64,000 nucleotides of DNA, taken from contig NZ_SZPR01000031.1 of the NCBI RefSeq assembly GCF_005280195.1, positions 32,964 to 96,963 on the forward strand. The letters are read 5' to 3'. Of the stretch, positions 54,131 to 62,094 are shown one piece after another; position 1 is the stretch's first letter; every line of letters begins with the position of its first letter. The DNA is from Streptomyces galbus. Lineage in GTDB: Bacteria > Actinomycetota > Actinomycetes > Streptomycetales > Streptomycetaceae. The notes under the pieces are model-generated. The model did not search any database. It had not been told where the DNA came from and saw only the letters and a program-made list of their open reading frames with translations. The translations under genes and the position numbers were made by a program.

Positions 54131-55297
54131 CTACGCGGCCTCTTCCTCGACGGACCCCACGCCCGCGTCGATGTCCTGGTCGGCGTCGAGACCGAAGGTG
54201 TGCGCCGGGCTCCAGTGCAGGACGACTTCCGCGCCGGGCACCAGGCGGCCGTCGCGCTCGACGTTCTGCGCGTACACCGCGAGTTCGGGGCAGACCGCGC
54301 TGTCGACGACGTACTGCGTGGAGACGCCGATGAAGCTGGCGTCGGCGATCGTGCCGGTGATGCGGTTGCGGCCCTCGGGGATGGAGCCGGCGTCGTCCGC
54401 GTGGGTCAGGGCGATCTTCTCGGGGCGCACCCCGACCAGCACCTTCCCGCCGGCCGCGGTGGGCGCGGTACAGCGGGCCGCGGGCAGGACGAGCTTGCCG
54501 CCGCCGGCCCTGAGGACGATGTCGTCGCCGCTGCGGGTGTCGACCTCGGCCTGGATCAGGTTGGAGGTGCCGAGGAAGTTCGCGACGAACGTGGACCGCG
54601 GGTTCTCGTAGAGGTCGGCGGGAGCGCCGAGCTGCTCCACGCGGCCGGCGTTCATCACGGCGACCGTGTCGGCCATGGTCATGGCCTCCTCCTGGTCGTG
54701 CGTGACGTGGACGAAGGTGATGCCGACCTCGGTCTGGATGCGCTTGAGCTCGAGCTGCATCTGGCGGCGCAGCTTCAGGTCCAGGGCGCCGAGGGGCTCG
54801 TCGAGGAGCAGCACCTTGGGGTGGTTGATCAGCGCGCGGGCCACCGCGACGCGCTGCTGCTGGCCGCCGGAGAGCTGGTGCGGCTTCTTGCGCGCCTGCT
54901 CGCCGAGCTGGACCAGCTCCAGCATGTCCTCGACCTGCTTCTTCACGCTCTTGATGCCGCGCCGGCGCAGGCCGAAGGCGACGTTCTCGAAGATGTCGAG
55001 GTGCGGGAAGAGGGCGTAGGACTGGAACACCGTGTTCACCGGGCGCTTGTAGGGCGGCAGGCGGGTGACGTCCTGGTCGCCGAGGTGGACGGTGCCCGTG
55101 GTGGGCTCCTCCAGGCCGGCGATCATGCGCAGGGTGGTGGTCTTGCCGCAGCCCGAGGCGCCGAGCAGCGCGAAGAACGAGCCCTGGGGCACGGTCAGGT
55201 CCAGGGGGTGGACGGCGGTGAAGGAGCCGTAGGTCTTGCCGATGCCGGTCAGGCGGACGTCGCCGCCGCTGTCGTTCGTGGTCTTCATCGTGGTCAC
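54131..55297 (-). CDS. potA: Polyamine ABC transporter ATP-binding protein PotA
   Basis: A 388-residue ATPase with Walker A GASGCGKTT (46-54), Q-loop FQSYALFPH, signature LSGGQQQRVAVARAL, Walker B VLLLDEPLGALD, the switch His in VHVTHDQEEAM, and a C-terminal TOBE domain. Unlike the sugar importer upstream in the window, this transporter has its own ATPase. Its start overlaps the potD stop by 4 nt. Confidence 0.95.
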   Translation of the reverse strand: MTTMKTTNDSGGDVRLTGIGKTYGSFTAVHPLDLTVPQGSFFALLGASGCGKTTTLRMIAGLEEPTTGTVHLGDQDVTRLPPYKRPVNTVFQSYALFPHLDIFENVAFGLRRRGIKSVKKQVEDMLELVQLGEQARKKPHQLSGGQQQRVAVARALINHPKVLLLDEPLGALDLKLRRQMQLELKRIQTEVGITFVHVTHDQEEAMTMADTVAVMNAGRVEQLGAPADLYENPRSTFVANFLGTSNLIQAEVDTRSGDDIVLRAGGGKLVLPAARCTAPTAAGGKVLVGVRPEKIALTHADDAGSIPEGRNRITGTIADASFIGVSTQYVVDSAVCPELAVYAQNVERDGRLVPGAEVVLHWSPAHTFGLDADQDIDAGVGSVEEEAA

Positions 55298-56544
55298 GCC
55301 CCAGTGAGCTTCGCGAACTTCGCTTCGAATGCGGTCTCTTCCTTCGCGCTCAGCGAGCGGAAGGCGTGCGACTTGGCCTGCATGGCCTTGTCGGGGATGA
55401 TCAGCGGGTTGTTCGCCGCGTCCGGGTCGATCTTCGCCAGGTAGGGCTTCACGCCGTCCACCGGGCAGACGTAGTTGATGTAGGCGGCGAGCTCGGCGGC
55501 GGCCTGCGGCTCGTAGTAGTAGTCGATCAGCCGCTCGGCGTTGGTCTTGTGCCGGGCCTTGTTGGGAATCAGCAGGTTGTCGCTGGACGTCAGGTAGCCG
55601 CTGTCCGGCACGATGAAGTCGACGTCGGGGCTGTCCGCCTTGAGCTGGACGACGTCACCGGCCCACGCCAGGCACGCCGCGAGGTCGCCCTTGGTGAGGT
55701 CGGAGGTGTAGTCGTTGCCGGTGAAGCGGCGGATCTGGCCGCTGTCGACGCCCTTCTGCAGGCGGGCGATCGCCGCGTCGTAGTCGTCGGCGGTGAACGC
55801 CGCCGGGTCCTTGCCGAGGTCCAGCAGCGTCATGCCGACGGTGTCGCGCATCTCGGTGAGGAAGCCGACCCGGCCCTTGAGCTCGGGGTTGTCGAGCAGG
55901 TCGGAGACCGACCTCACCTCGACGCCGTCCAGCGCCTTCTTGTTGAAGGCGATCACCGTGGAGATGCCCTGCCACGGGTAAGAGTAGGCGCGCCCGGGGT
56001 CCCAGTCGGGGGTGCGGAACTGGCCGGAGAGGTTGGCGAAGGCGTGCGGCAGGTTGGCCGGGTCCAGCTTCTGCACCCAGCCCAGGCGGATCAGGCGGGC
56101 GGCCAGCCAGTCCGTGAGGACGATCAGGTCGCGGCCGGTGTCCTGGCCGGCGGCGAGCTGCGGCTTGATCTTGCCGAAGAACTCGTTGTTGTCGTTGATG
56201 TCCTCGGTGTACGTGACCTTGATGCCGGTGCGCTGGGTGAAGGCGTCGAGGGTCGGGTGGTGCTTGCCGCTGTCGTCGACGTCCATGTACTCGGTCCAGT
56301 TGGAGAAGGAGATCCTCTTCTCCTGCGCCGAGTGGTCCTCGGCGGACGTGCCGCCCGCCGTCTTGCCCGCCGCGGGGATGCCGCAGGCGCTCAGCGACCC
56401 GAGGCCGCCCAGCGCCAGCGCGCCGCCCGCGGAGGCGCGCAGCAGCGACCGGCGGGTCAGGGCCGCCCGGCCGGTGCGGAGGCTGCGCCGCATCGCGGCC
56501 ACCTGGGCCGGTGAGAGGCGGTCGTCGGGCTCGTACTGCTCCAT
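55294..56544 (-). CDS. potD: Polyamine-binding lipoprotein PotD
   Basis: A 416-residue solute-binding protein. The N-terminus is long and hydrophilic before the Tat motif TRRSLLRASAGGALALGG and a lipobox LSAC near residue 54. The mature domain shows ISFSNWTEYMDVDD and ARLIRLGWVQKLDPANLPH, patterns of the spermidine/putrescine family. It lies 51 nt downstream of the aldehyde dehydrogenase and is coupled to potA. Confidence 0.93.
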   Translation of the reverse strand: MEQYEPDDRLSPAQVAAMRRSLRTGRAALTRRSLLRASAGGALALGGLGSLSACGIPAAGKTAGGTSAEDHSAQEKRISFSNWTEYMDVDDSGKHHPTLDAFTQRTGIKVTYTEDINDNNEFFGKIKPQLAAGQDTGRDLIVLTDWLAARLIRLGWVQKLDPANLPHAFANLSGQFRTPDWDPGRAYSYPWQGISTVIAFNKKALDGVEVRSVSDLLDNPELKGRVGFLTEMRDTVGMTLLDLGKDPAAFTADDYDAAIARLQKGVDSGQIRRFTGNDYTSDLTKGDLAACLAWAGDVVQLKADSPDVDFIVPDSGYLTSSDNLLIPNKARHKTNAERLIDYYYEPQAAAELAAYINYVCPVDGVKPYLAKIDPDAANNPLIIPDKAMQAKSHAFRSLSAKEETAFEAKFAKLTGA

Positions 56545-56595
56545 GCGCGTGGTGCCCTTCCGGGAGGGTCGGCCGCCGGTCCAGCGGCCCGTTGG

Positions 56596-58158
56596 CTATC
56601 GGTCCCCGAAGACGGTGCGGTGCCAGTCCTTCGCGGCCACCGCCGTGTTGTCGAACATAACGTGCTTGATCTGGGTGTACTCCTCGAACGAGTACGAGGA
56701 CATGTCCTTGCCGAAGCCGGACTGCCCGAAGCCTCCGTGCGGCATCTCGCTGATGATCGGGATGTGGTCGTTGACCCACACGCAGCCGGCCCTGATCTCG
56801 CGGGTCGCCCGGTTCGCCCGGAAGACGTCCCGGGTCCACGCGGACGCCGCCAGCCCGTACGGGGTGTCGTTGGCGAGGCGGAGGCCGTCGTCGTCGGTGT
56901 CGAAGGGCAGCACCACGAGGACCGGGCCGAAGATCTCCGCCTGGACGATCTCGCTGTCCTGGGGCGCGTCGGCGACCAGCGTGGGGCGATAGTACGCGCC
57001 GTTCCTGAGATCCCCCTGGGGTACTTCGCCGCCGGTCACCACGCGCGCGTAGGCGCGGGCCCGGTCGACGAAGCCGGCCACGCGGTCGCGCTGGGCGGAC
57101 GAGACCAGCGGGCCGAGGTCGGTGCCGGACGCGAAGGGGTCGCCGAGCCGGACGGTCTCCATCAGGGCGGCCGTGCGTGCCACGAACGCCTCGTACAGGG
57201 GCCGCTGCACGTACGCGCGCGTGGCGGCCGTGCAGTCCTGCCCGGTGTTGATGAGCGAGCCCGCGACCGCGCCGTGGGCGGCGGCCTCCAGGTCGGCGTC
57301 GTCGAAGACCACGAAGGGCGCCTTGCCGCCGAGCTCCAGGTGCAGGCGCTTGACGGAGGCCGTGGCGATCTCGGCGACGCGCCGGCCGACCGCGGTGGAG
57401 CCGGTGAAGGAGGTCATGGCCACGTCCGGGTGGCCGACCAGGTGCTCGCCCGCCTCCCGGCCGGTGCCGGTGACGACGTTGACCACGCCGTCGGGGATGC
57501 CGGCGGCGGTGGCGGCCTCGGCGAACAGCAGCGAGGTCAGCGGGGTGAGCTCGGCGGGCTTGAGCACGATCGTGTTGCCCGCCGCGATCGCCGGGAGGAC
57601 CTTCCACGCCGCCATCTGCAGCGGGTAGTTCCACGGCGCGATGGAGCCGACGACACCGATGGGCTCGCGGCGCACGTACGAGGTGTGGTCGCCGGAGTAC
57701 TCGCCGGCCGACAGCCCGGCCAGGTGGCGGGCCGCGCCGGCGAAGAACGCGGTGTTGTCGATCGTCCCCGGCACGTCGAACTCACGGGTGAGCTTCAGCG
57801 GCTTGCCGCACTGCAGGGACTCGGCGCGGGCCAGATCCTCGGCGCGGTCGGCGAGCACGGCGGCGAAGCGGTGCAGCGCGTCGGAGCGCTCGCCGGGAGT
57901 GGCCCCGGCCCAGCCCGGGAAGGCGGCGCGCGCCGCGGCGACCGCCGCGTCGACGTCGTCGGTGCTCGCCAGCGCGTACGTCAGGACGCCGCGGCCGGTG
58001 GCCGGGTCGACCACGGTGTGCGTGGCGGCCGAGGTGCCGTGGCGGTAGCGGCCGGCGATGAACTGCGCGCCCTGGGCGAAACGTTCCTGAGCGGGAAAGG
58101 CGGGAAGGGCGGTGGTTCCGTCGGATCCGTCCACGGTGGCGGTGTCCGGGTTCTGCAT
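56596..58158 (-). CDS. Gamma-aminobutyraldehyde dehydrogenase
   Basis: A 520-residue ALDH. IAPWNYPLQMAAWK binds NAD, the base Glu is in LELGGKAPFVVF and the catalytic Cys in NTGQDCTAATRAYV. SYSFEEYTQIKHVMFD near the C-terminus is typical of PatD/Prr enzymes that oxidise 4-aminobutyraldehyde to GABA. It is the first gene of the operon with potDABC and the flavin oxidase, which supports that substrate; betaine-aldehyde-type activity is the alternative. A good promoter lies 75 nt upstream. Confidence 0.92.
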   Translation of the reverse strand: MQNPDTATVDGSDGTTALPAFPAQERFAQGAQFIAGRYRHGTSAATHTVVDPATGRGVLTYALASTDDVDAAVAAARAAFPGWAGATPGERSDALHRFAAVLADRAEDLARAESLQCGKPLKLTREFDVPGTIDNTAFFAGAARHLAGLSAGEYSGDHTSYVRREPIGVVGSIAPWNYPLQMAAWKVLPAIAAGNTIVLKPAELTPLTSLLFAEAATAAGIPDGVVNVVTGTGREAGEHLVGHPDVAMTSFTGSTAVGRRVAEIATASVKRLHLELGGKAPFVVFDDADLEAAAHGAVAGSLINTGQDCTAATRAYVQRPLYEAFVARTAALMETVRLGDPFASGTDLGPLVSSAQRDRVAGFVDRARAYARVVTGGEVPQGDLRNGAYYRPTLVADAPQDSEIVQAEIFGPVLVVLPFDTDDDGLRLANDTPYGLAASAWTRDVFRANRATREIRAGCVWVNDHIPIISEMPHGGFGQSGFGKDMSSYSFEEYTQIKHVMFDNTAVAAKDWHRTVFGDR

Positions 58159-58232
58159 GTCGCTCTCCTGAGCCGTCGCCCCGCAGGTGCACGGGGGTGG
58201 GGTGGCGTAGCTCCAGCTCGATTTGAGTGCCG

Positions 58233-58261
58233 ATCCTGACAGAGCGATGAGACCCTCACAA
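58233..58261 (-). promoter_or_regulatory. Candidate promoter of the polyamine operon
   Basis: On the minus strand TTGTGA, a 17-nt spacer and CAGGAT, close to the housekeeping consensus, with a leader of about 70 nt. Confidence 0.55.
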
Positions 58262-58263
58262 GG

Positions 58264-58299
58264 GATTCCGTTGTTGCCTTTCGGTTACGCGACGGAATC
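58264..58299. promoter_or_regulatory. Spaced inverted repeat upstream of the polyamine promoter
   Basis: GATTCCGT (58264-58271) and ACGGAATC (58292-58299) are perfect inverted 8-mers 20 nt apart, ending 2 nt before the -35. It lies in the divergent gap shared with the NADAR gene. The spacing of two turns suits a dimeric regulator. Confidence 0.5.
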
Positions 58300-58371
58300 T
58301 GTCGACCAGGTGTCGAGTCGACGCGGAAAAGGGCGGACGCAGTGTCCGTGGTGCCTGCGACACTCACGTGC

Positions 58372-58947
58372 ATGGTGAACGACACGGGGAGGATCGACAC
58401 CCGGGAGTCCCTGATCAGGGCGCTCCGTGCGGGGTCGACGGTGAAGTACCTCTACTTCTGGGGGCACCGGCCGCGGCCGGACGGACGCGTCGGGCCGAGC
58501 TGTCTGAGCCAGTGGTGGCCGTCACCCTTCGTGGTCGACGGGGTCGCCTACGCGACGGCCGAGCACTGGATGATGGCCGGCAAGGCACGGCTCTTCGCGG
58601 ACGCCGAGGCCGAGCGGCGGGTCCTGGCCGCGGAGCATCCCGCGGAGGCGAAGAAGGCCGGGCGGCTGGTGCGGGACTTCGACGACGCGACGTGGCAGCG
58701 TGAGCGGTTCGGGATCGTCGTCGAGGGCAGCGTGCACAAGTTCGCGTCCGACCCCGCGCTGCGGGAGTTCTTGCTGAACACCGGCGAGCGGGTGCTGGTC
58801 GAGGCCAGCCCGGTGGACCGGGTCTGGGGCATCGGGCTGACGGCGGACGACGAGGCGGCGGGCGACCCGGAGCGGTGGCGGGGGCCGAACCTGCTGGGCT
58901 TCGCACTGATGGAGGCGCGCAGACGGCTGCGGGAGGAAGCGGGCTGA
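58372..58947 (+). CDS. NADAR family protein (YbiA-like)
   Basis: A 191-residue NADAR domain protein: YLYFWGH, CLSQWWPSPFVVDGVAYATAEHWMMAGKA and the C-terminal NLLGFALMEAR are the family blocks. NADAR proteins act on ADP-ribose derivatives; some remove ADP-ribose from guanine in DNA as antitoxins to DarT, others act in riboflavin-linked metabolism. No DarT-like gene is adjacent. The ATG at 58372 starts just before the conserved part; a GTG at 58342 has a better ribosome-binding site (AAAGGGCGG) and would add 10 residues. Confidence 0.88.
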   Translation: MVNDTGRIDTRESLIRALRAGSTVKYLYFWGHRPRPDGRVGPSCLSQWWPSPFVVDGVAYATAEHWMMAGKARLFADAEAERRVLAAEHPAEAKKAGRLVRDFDDATWQRERFGIVVEGSVHKFASDPALREFLLNTGERVLVEASPVDRVWGIGLTADDEAAGDPERWRGPNLLGFALMEARRRLREEAG

Positions 58948-58953
58948 CCTGCA

Positions 58954-59015
58954 GGTGTGTCGTCGTCGGTCAGGTCGGCTCGCGACGCCTGATCCGGCCT
59001 GACCGACGACACACC
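58954..59015. terminator. Long imperfect hairpin between convergent genes
   Basis: GGTGTGTCGTCGTCGGTCAG-GTCGG (58954-58978) pairs with 58994-59015 over about 21 bp, with a 3-nt bulge and one mismatch. It follows the NADAR stop by 6 nt and precedes the DUF4190 stop by 2 nt, so it could end transcripts on both strands. Confidence 0.65.
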
Positions 59016-59017
59016 CC

Positions 59018-59920
59018 CTACCCGAGGACCAGCGCCAGGATCACGCCCACGCCCATCAGCGCCCCCGCCGCGCCGCAGATGATTCCGGCCAGGGCGTGCC
59101 CCGGGTTGGTGGCCTCGCCTTTGGCCGCCTTCCCTCTGCCCGTCGCTCCGAAGATCACGGCGAGGACGCCCAGCACGATGGCCAGGGGCCACAGGCAGAA
59201 CCCGACGGCCGAGACGATGCCGCACACCAGCGCGGCGGTGCCCATGCCGTTGCTCGGGGGCGGCGTCCCGGGCCACCCGTAGTACACCGGGGCGGCGGGG
59301 GCGCCGGGGTAGCCCTGCGGGGGCGGGAACCCGGGCCCGCCCGGGTAGCCCTGCGGAGGCGGGAACCCGGGCCCGCCCGGGTAGCCCTGCGGAGGCGGGA
59401 ACCCGGGCCCGCCCGGGTAGCCGTACGGCACCTGCCCGGGACCGCCGGGGGCGAGGGGCGGCGGCGGGACCGGGCCGTCCTGCGGGGTGACGGGGTGCGG
59501 GGCACCGGCGTAGGGGCCGGCGCCGTACGGGTGGTACGGGGCGTACGGGCCGCTGTGCGGTGGGGGTGCGGGAGGGCCGGGGGTGCGGTCGGAGGGCGGG
59601 GCGAAGGGGTCTGCGGGCGGGACGAAGGGGTCGGGGGTGACGGGCTGGGTGTGCGGTGCCGGGGGCGCCGGCGGCTGGGTGTCCTGGGGGACGCCCGCAG
59701 TCCCCGTCGGCGCGCTCGGGGCGGTCGGCTCCGCCGGTGCGGGGTCCTTGTCGAGGGACAGCCGCGCCACCGCCGTGTCCGGGTGGTGGGTGTCGGGCAG
59801 CGCCTGTCCGGCCTCCCCGCCACCCTGCTCCACCTGCTCTGGTGCCTCCCGCTCGGCCGGTGACGGGCCGGGAGGTGTCCGGTCCTGCGGTGCGCCGGTC
59901 GGCGTCGCGTCCTCGGACAT
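59018..59920 (-). CDS. DUF4190 membrane protein with long proline-rich N-region
   Basis: A 300-residue protein. The first ~220 residues are disordered, rich in Pro, Gly, Thr and Tyr, with three exact copies of the 12-mer GYPGGPGFPPPQ. The C-terminal 75 residues form the DUF4190 domain with two membrane helices (MGTAALVCGIVSAVGFCLWPLAIVLG; HALAGIICGAAGALMGVGVI) separated by a basic GRGKAAKGEA turn. The family is common in actinobacteria and its function is unknown. Confidence 0.85.
   Translation of the reverse strand: MSEDATPTGAPQDRTPPGPSPAEREAPEQVEQGGGEAGQALPDTHHPDTAVARLSLDKDPAPAEPTAPSAPTGTAGVPQDTQPPAPPAPHTQPVTPDPFVPPADPFAPPSDRTPGPPAPPPHSGPYAPYHPYGAGPYAGAPHPVTPQDGPVPPPPLAPGGPGQVPYGYPGGPGFPPPQGYPGGPGFPPPQGYPGGPGFPPPQGYPGAPAAPVYYGWPGTPPPSNGMGTAALVCGIVSAVGFCLWPLAIVLGVLAVIFGATGRGKAAKGEATNPGHALAGIICGAAGALMGVGVILALVLG
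59307..59414. repeat. Three 36-bp tandem repeats within the DUF4190 gene
   Basis: Units start at 59307, 59343 and 59379. The second and third are identical and the first differs by one base seen. Each encodes the 12-residue GYPGGPGFPPPQ unit. High nucleotide identity suggests recent duplication, so copy number probably varies between strains. Confidence 0.85.
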
Positions 59921-60078
59921 GGTGGAGCCCCCTCCGTCGTACGTTCCGTCATGCTAAGGCCCCGACCCACAGTGCCTGCCTCCCGGCCTACGATGATCCG
60001 CGAGACACCGATCAGCCGATCACCCGCGTCCCGTCCGACGGCCACCGCCGCGAGGGGCGCCGTCCCGGGGAGGACCCC

Positions 60079-61191
60079 TTGACCGACCACCGCGACACAC
60101 CCGCCGGCGCCGAGCCCACCGCTCCGACCGGCCCCACCACCCCCGACGCCGCCCGCGTCCCCCGGGACCTGCACGCCTTCATCGCCGGGCTGCCCAAGGC
60201 CGAGCTGCACGTCCACCACGTCGGGTCCGCCTCCCCGCGCATCGTCTCCGAGCTGGCCGCCCGGCACCCCGACTCCAAGGTGCCCACCGACCCCGAGGCC
60301 CTGGCGGACTACTTCACGTTCACGGACTTCGCCCACTTCATCGAGGTCTACCTGTCGGTCGTCGACCTGATCCGCACGCCCGAGGACGTCCGCCTGCTGA
60401 CGTACGAGGTGGCCCGGGAGCTGCACCGGCAGCAGGTGCGGTACGCGGAGCTGACCATCACGCCGTACTCGTCCGTGCGGCGCGGCATCGACGAGCGGGC
60501 CTTCATGGACGCCGTCGAGGACGCGCGCAAGGCGGCCGAGGCCGAGTTCGGCACGGTGCTGCGCTGGTGCTTCGACATCCCCGGCGAGGCCGGTCTCGAG
60601 TCGGCCGAGGTGACGGCGCGGCTCGCCACCGACGACCGGGTGCGTCCGGAGGGGCTCGTCTCGTTCGGGCTCGGCGGCCCGGAGATCGGCGTCCCGCGCC
60701 CGCAGTTCAAGCCGTACTTCGACCGGGCCATCGCCGCCGGCCTGCACTCCGTGCCGCACGCCGGGGAGACGACCGGCCCGGAGACGGTCTGGGACGCGCT
60801 GAACCACCTGCGCGCCGAGCGCATCGGGCACGGCACCAGCTCCGCACGCGACGAGAAGCTGCTGGCCCACCTAGCCGAGCGGCGCATCCCGCTGGAGGTG
60901 TGCCCGACCTCGAACATCGCCACGCGCGCGGTCCGCTCGCTCGACGAGCACCCGATCCGGGAGTTCGTCCGGGCCGGCGTCCCGGTCACGATCAACTCCG
61001 ACGACCCGCCGATGTTCGGCACCGACCTGAACAACGAGTACGCGGTCGCCGCCCGCCTCCTCGACCTCGACGAGCGCGGCCTGGCCGAGCTCGCCAAGAA
61101 CGCGGTGGAGGCGTCCTTCCTCGACGCCGCCGGCAAGACCCGCATCGCGGACGAGATCGACGCCTACACGACGCGCTGGCTCACCGTCTGA
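60079..61191 (+). CDS. Adenosine-deaminase-family enzyme, probable aminodeoxyfutalosine deaminase
   Basis: A 370-residue zinc aminohydrolase. Zinc and catalytic motifs are HVH (44-46), HAGETTGP, ERIGHGTS, CPTSNIATRAV and NSDDPPMFGT. The start is a TTG with GGGGAGG 7 nt upstream. The block HVHHVGS in place of the HLHLDG of true adenosine deaminases, and the genomic position, match the S. coelicolor gene I recall as SCO5662, reported to deaminate 6-amino-6-deoxyfutalosine in the futalosine route to menaquinone. The subfamily assignment is from memory and should be read as likely. Confidence 0.88.
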   Translation: MTDHRDTPAGAEPTAPTGPTTPDAARVPRDLHAFIAGLPKAELHVHHVGSASPRIVSELAARHPDSKVPTDPEALADYFTFTDFAHFIEVYLSVVDLIRTPEDVRLLTYEVARELHRQQVRYAELTITPYSSVRRGIDERAFMDAVEDARKAAEAEFGTVLRWCFDIPGEAGLESAEVTARLATDDRVRPEGLVSFGLGGPEIGVPRPQFKPYFDRAIAAGLHSVPHAGETTGPETVWDALNHLRAERIGHGTSSARDEKLLAHLAERRIPLEVCPTSNIATRAVRSLDEHPIREFVRAGVPVTINSDDPPMFGTDLNNEYAVAARLLDLDERGLAELAKNAVEASFLDAAGKTRIADEIDAYTTRWLTV

Positions 61192-61225
61192 CCCGCGGGA
61201 CCCGCTCGCCCACCACAATGGGCGC

Positions 61226-61909
61226 ATGCAATCCGTGACTGCGGTGGCCCACCGGGGCGACCCCTACCGCTTCCGCGAGAACACCCTCGACTCCCTGCGT
61301 TCCGCGCTCCGCCTGGGCGCGGACGCGGTGGAGGTCGACGTACGGCTCACCCGGGACGGCGTGCCGGTGCTCCTGCACGACGACACACTCGACCGGCTGT
61401 GGGAGCACGACCGCCCGCTGCGCGCGCTCACCGCCGCCGAGGTGCGCGAGGCGACCGGGGGCCGGGTGCCGACGCTGGCCGAGGCGCTGGCGGCGACCGA
61501 CGGCAGCCGGGTGATGCTGGACCTGCCCGGCACCCGGGAGGTCCGCGCGGCGCGCCGGGTGGTGGACGCCGTACGGGAGGCCGGGGCGCAGGACCGCGTC
61601 TACTACTGCGCGGACGCCGAGGCGATGCTGGCGGTGCGGGGCGCCGACCCGTCCGCCGAGATCGCGCTGACCTGCACGAGCCTCGCTCCCCCGCGTCCGG
61701 CGCTGCTGGACGCGGTCCGGCCGCGCTGGCTCAACTACCGCTGGTCCCTGGTGGACCACGCCCTCGCGGCCCGTGTCCACCACGCGGGCCTGCTGCTGTC
61801 CGTGTGGACCCCCGACACCCGGCGCGCCATGCGCCGCCTGCTCGACCTGGGCGTGGACTCGATCACCACCAACCGCGTCGACGTCCTGTGCGCGCTGAAG
61901 GAAGCGTGA
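61226..61909 (+). CDS. Glycerophosphodiester phosphodiesterase
   Basis: A 227-residue GDPD TIM barrel. It has the catalytic His pair (AHRGDP with His9; VLLHDDTLDR), metal-binding Glu in FRENTLDSL and VEVDVRLTRDG, and the C-terminal SVWTPDT and SITTNRVD. It hydrolyses deacylated phospholipids to glycerol 3-phosphate and an alcohol. No signal peptide, so probably cytoplasmic. It is 34 nt downstream of the deaminase gene. Confidence 0.92.
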   Translation: MQSVTAVAHRGDPYRFRENTLDSLRSALRLGADAVEVDVRLTRDGVPVLLHDDTLDRLWEHDRPLRALTAAEVREATGGRVPTLAEALAATDGSRVMLDLPGTREVRAARRVVDAVREAGAQDRVYYCADAEAMLAVRGADPSAEIALTCTSLAPPRPALLDAVRPRWLNYRWSLVDHALAARVHHAGLLLSVWTPDTRRAMRRLLDLGVDSITTNRVDVLCALKEA

Positions 61910-62094
61910 CCGAGGCGAGCGTGACCGGCCCCGGCCTCTAGGGAAGAACCCCGGCAACTCCCCTTCTTTTATGGGGGGTTGGTCGGGGACCGGTCAGGGA
62001 CGCGTTTCCTCCTCGGCGACGATCCGTGCGGGTCCCGCCGCGCCGAGGATGATCGCGGAGCCCCTCCCGACGCCTCGGCCCCCAGGAGTCCCGC

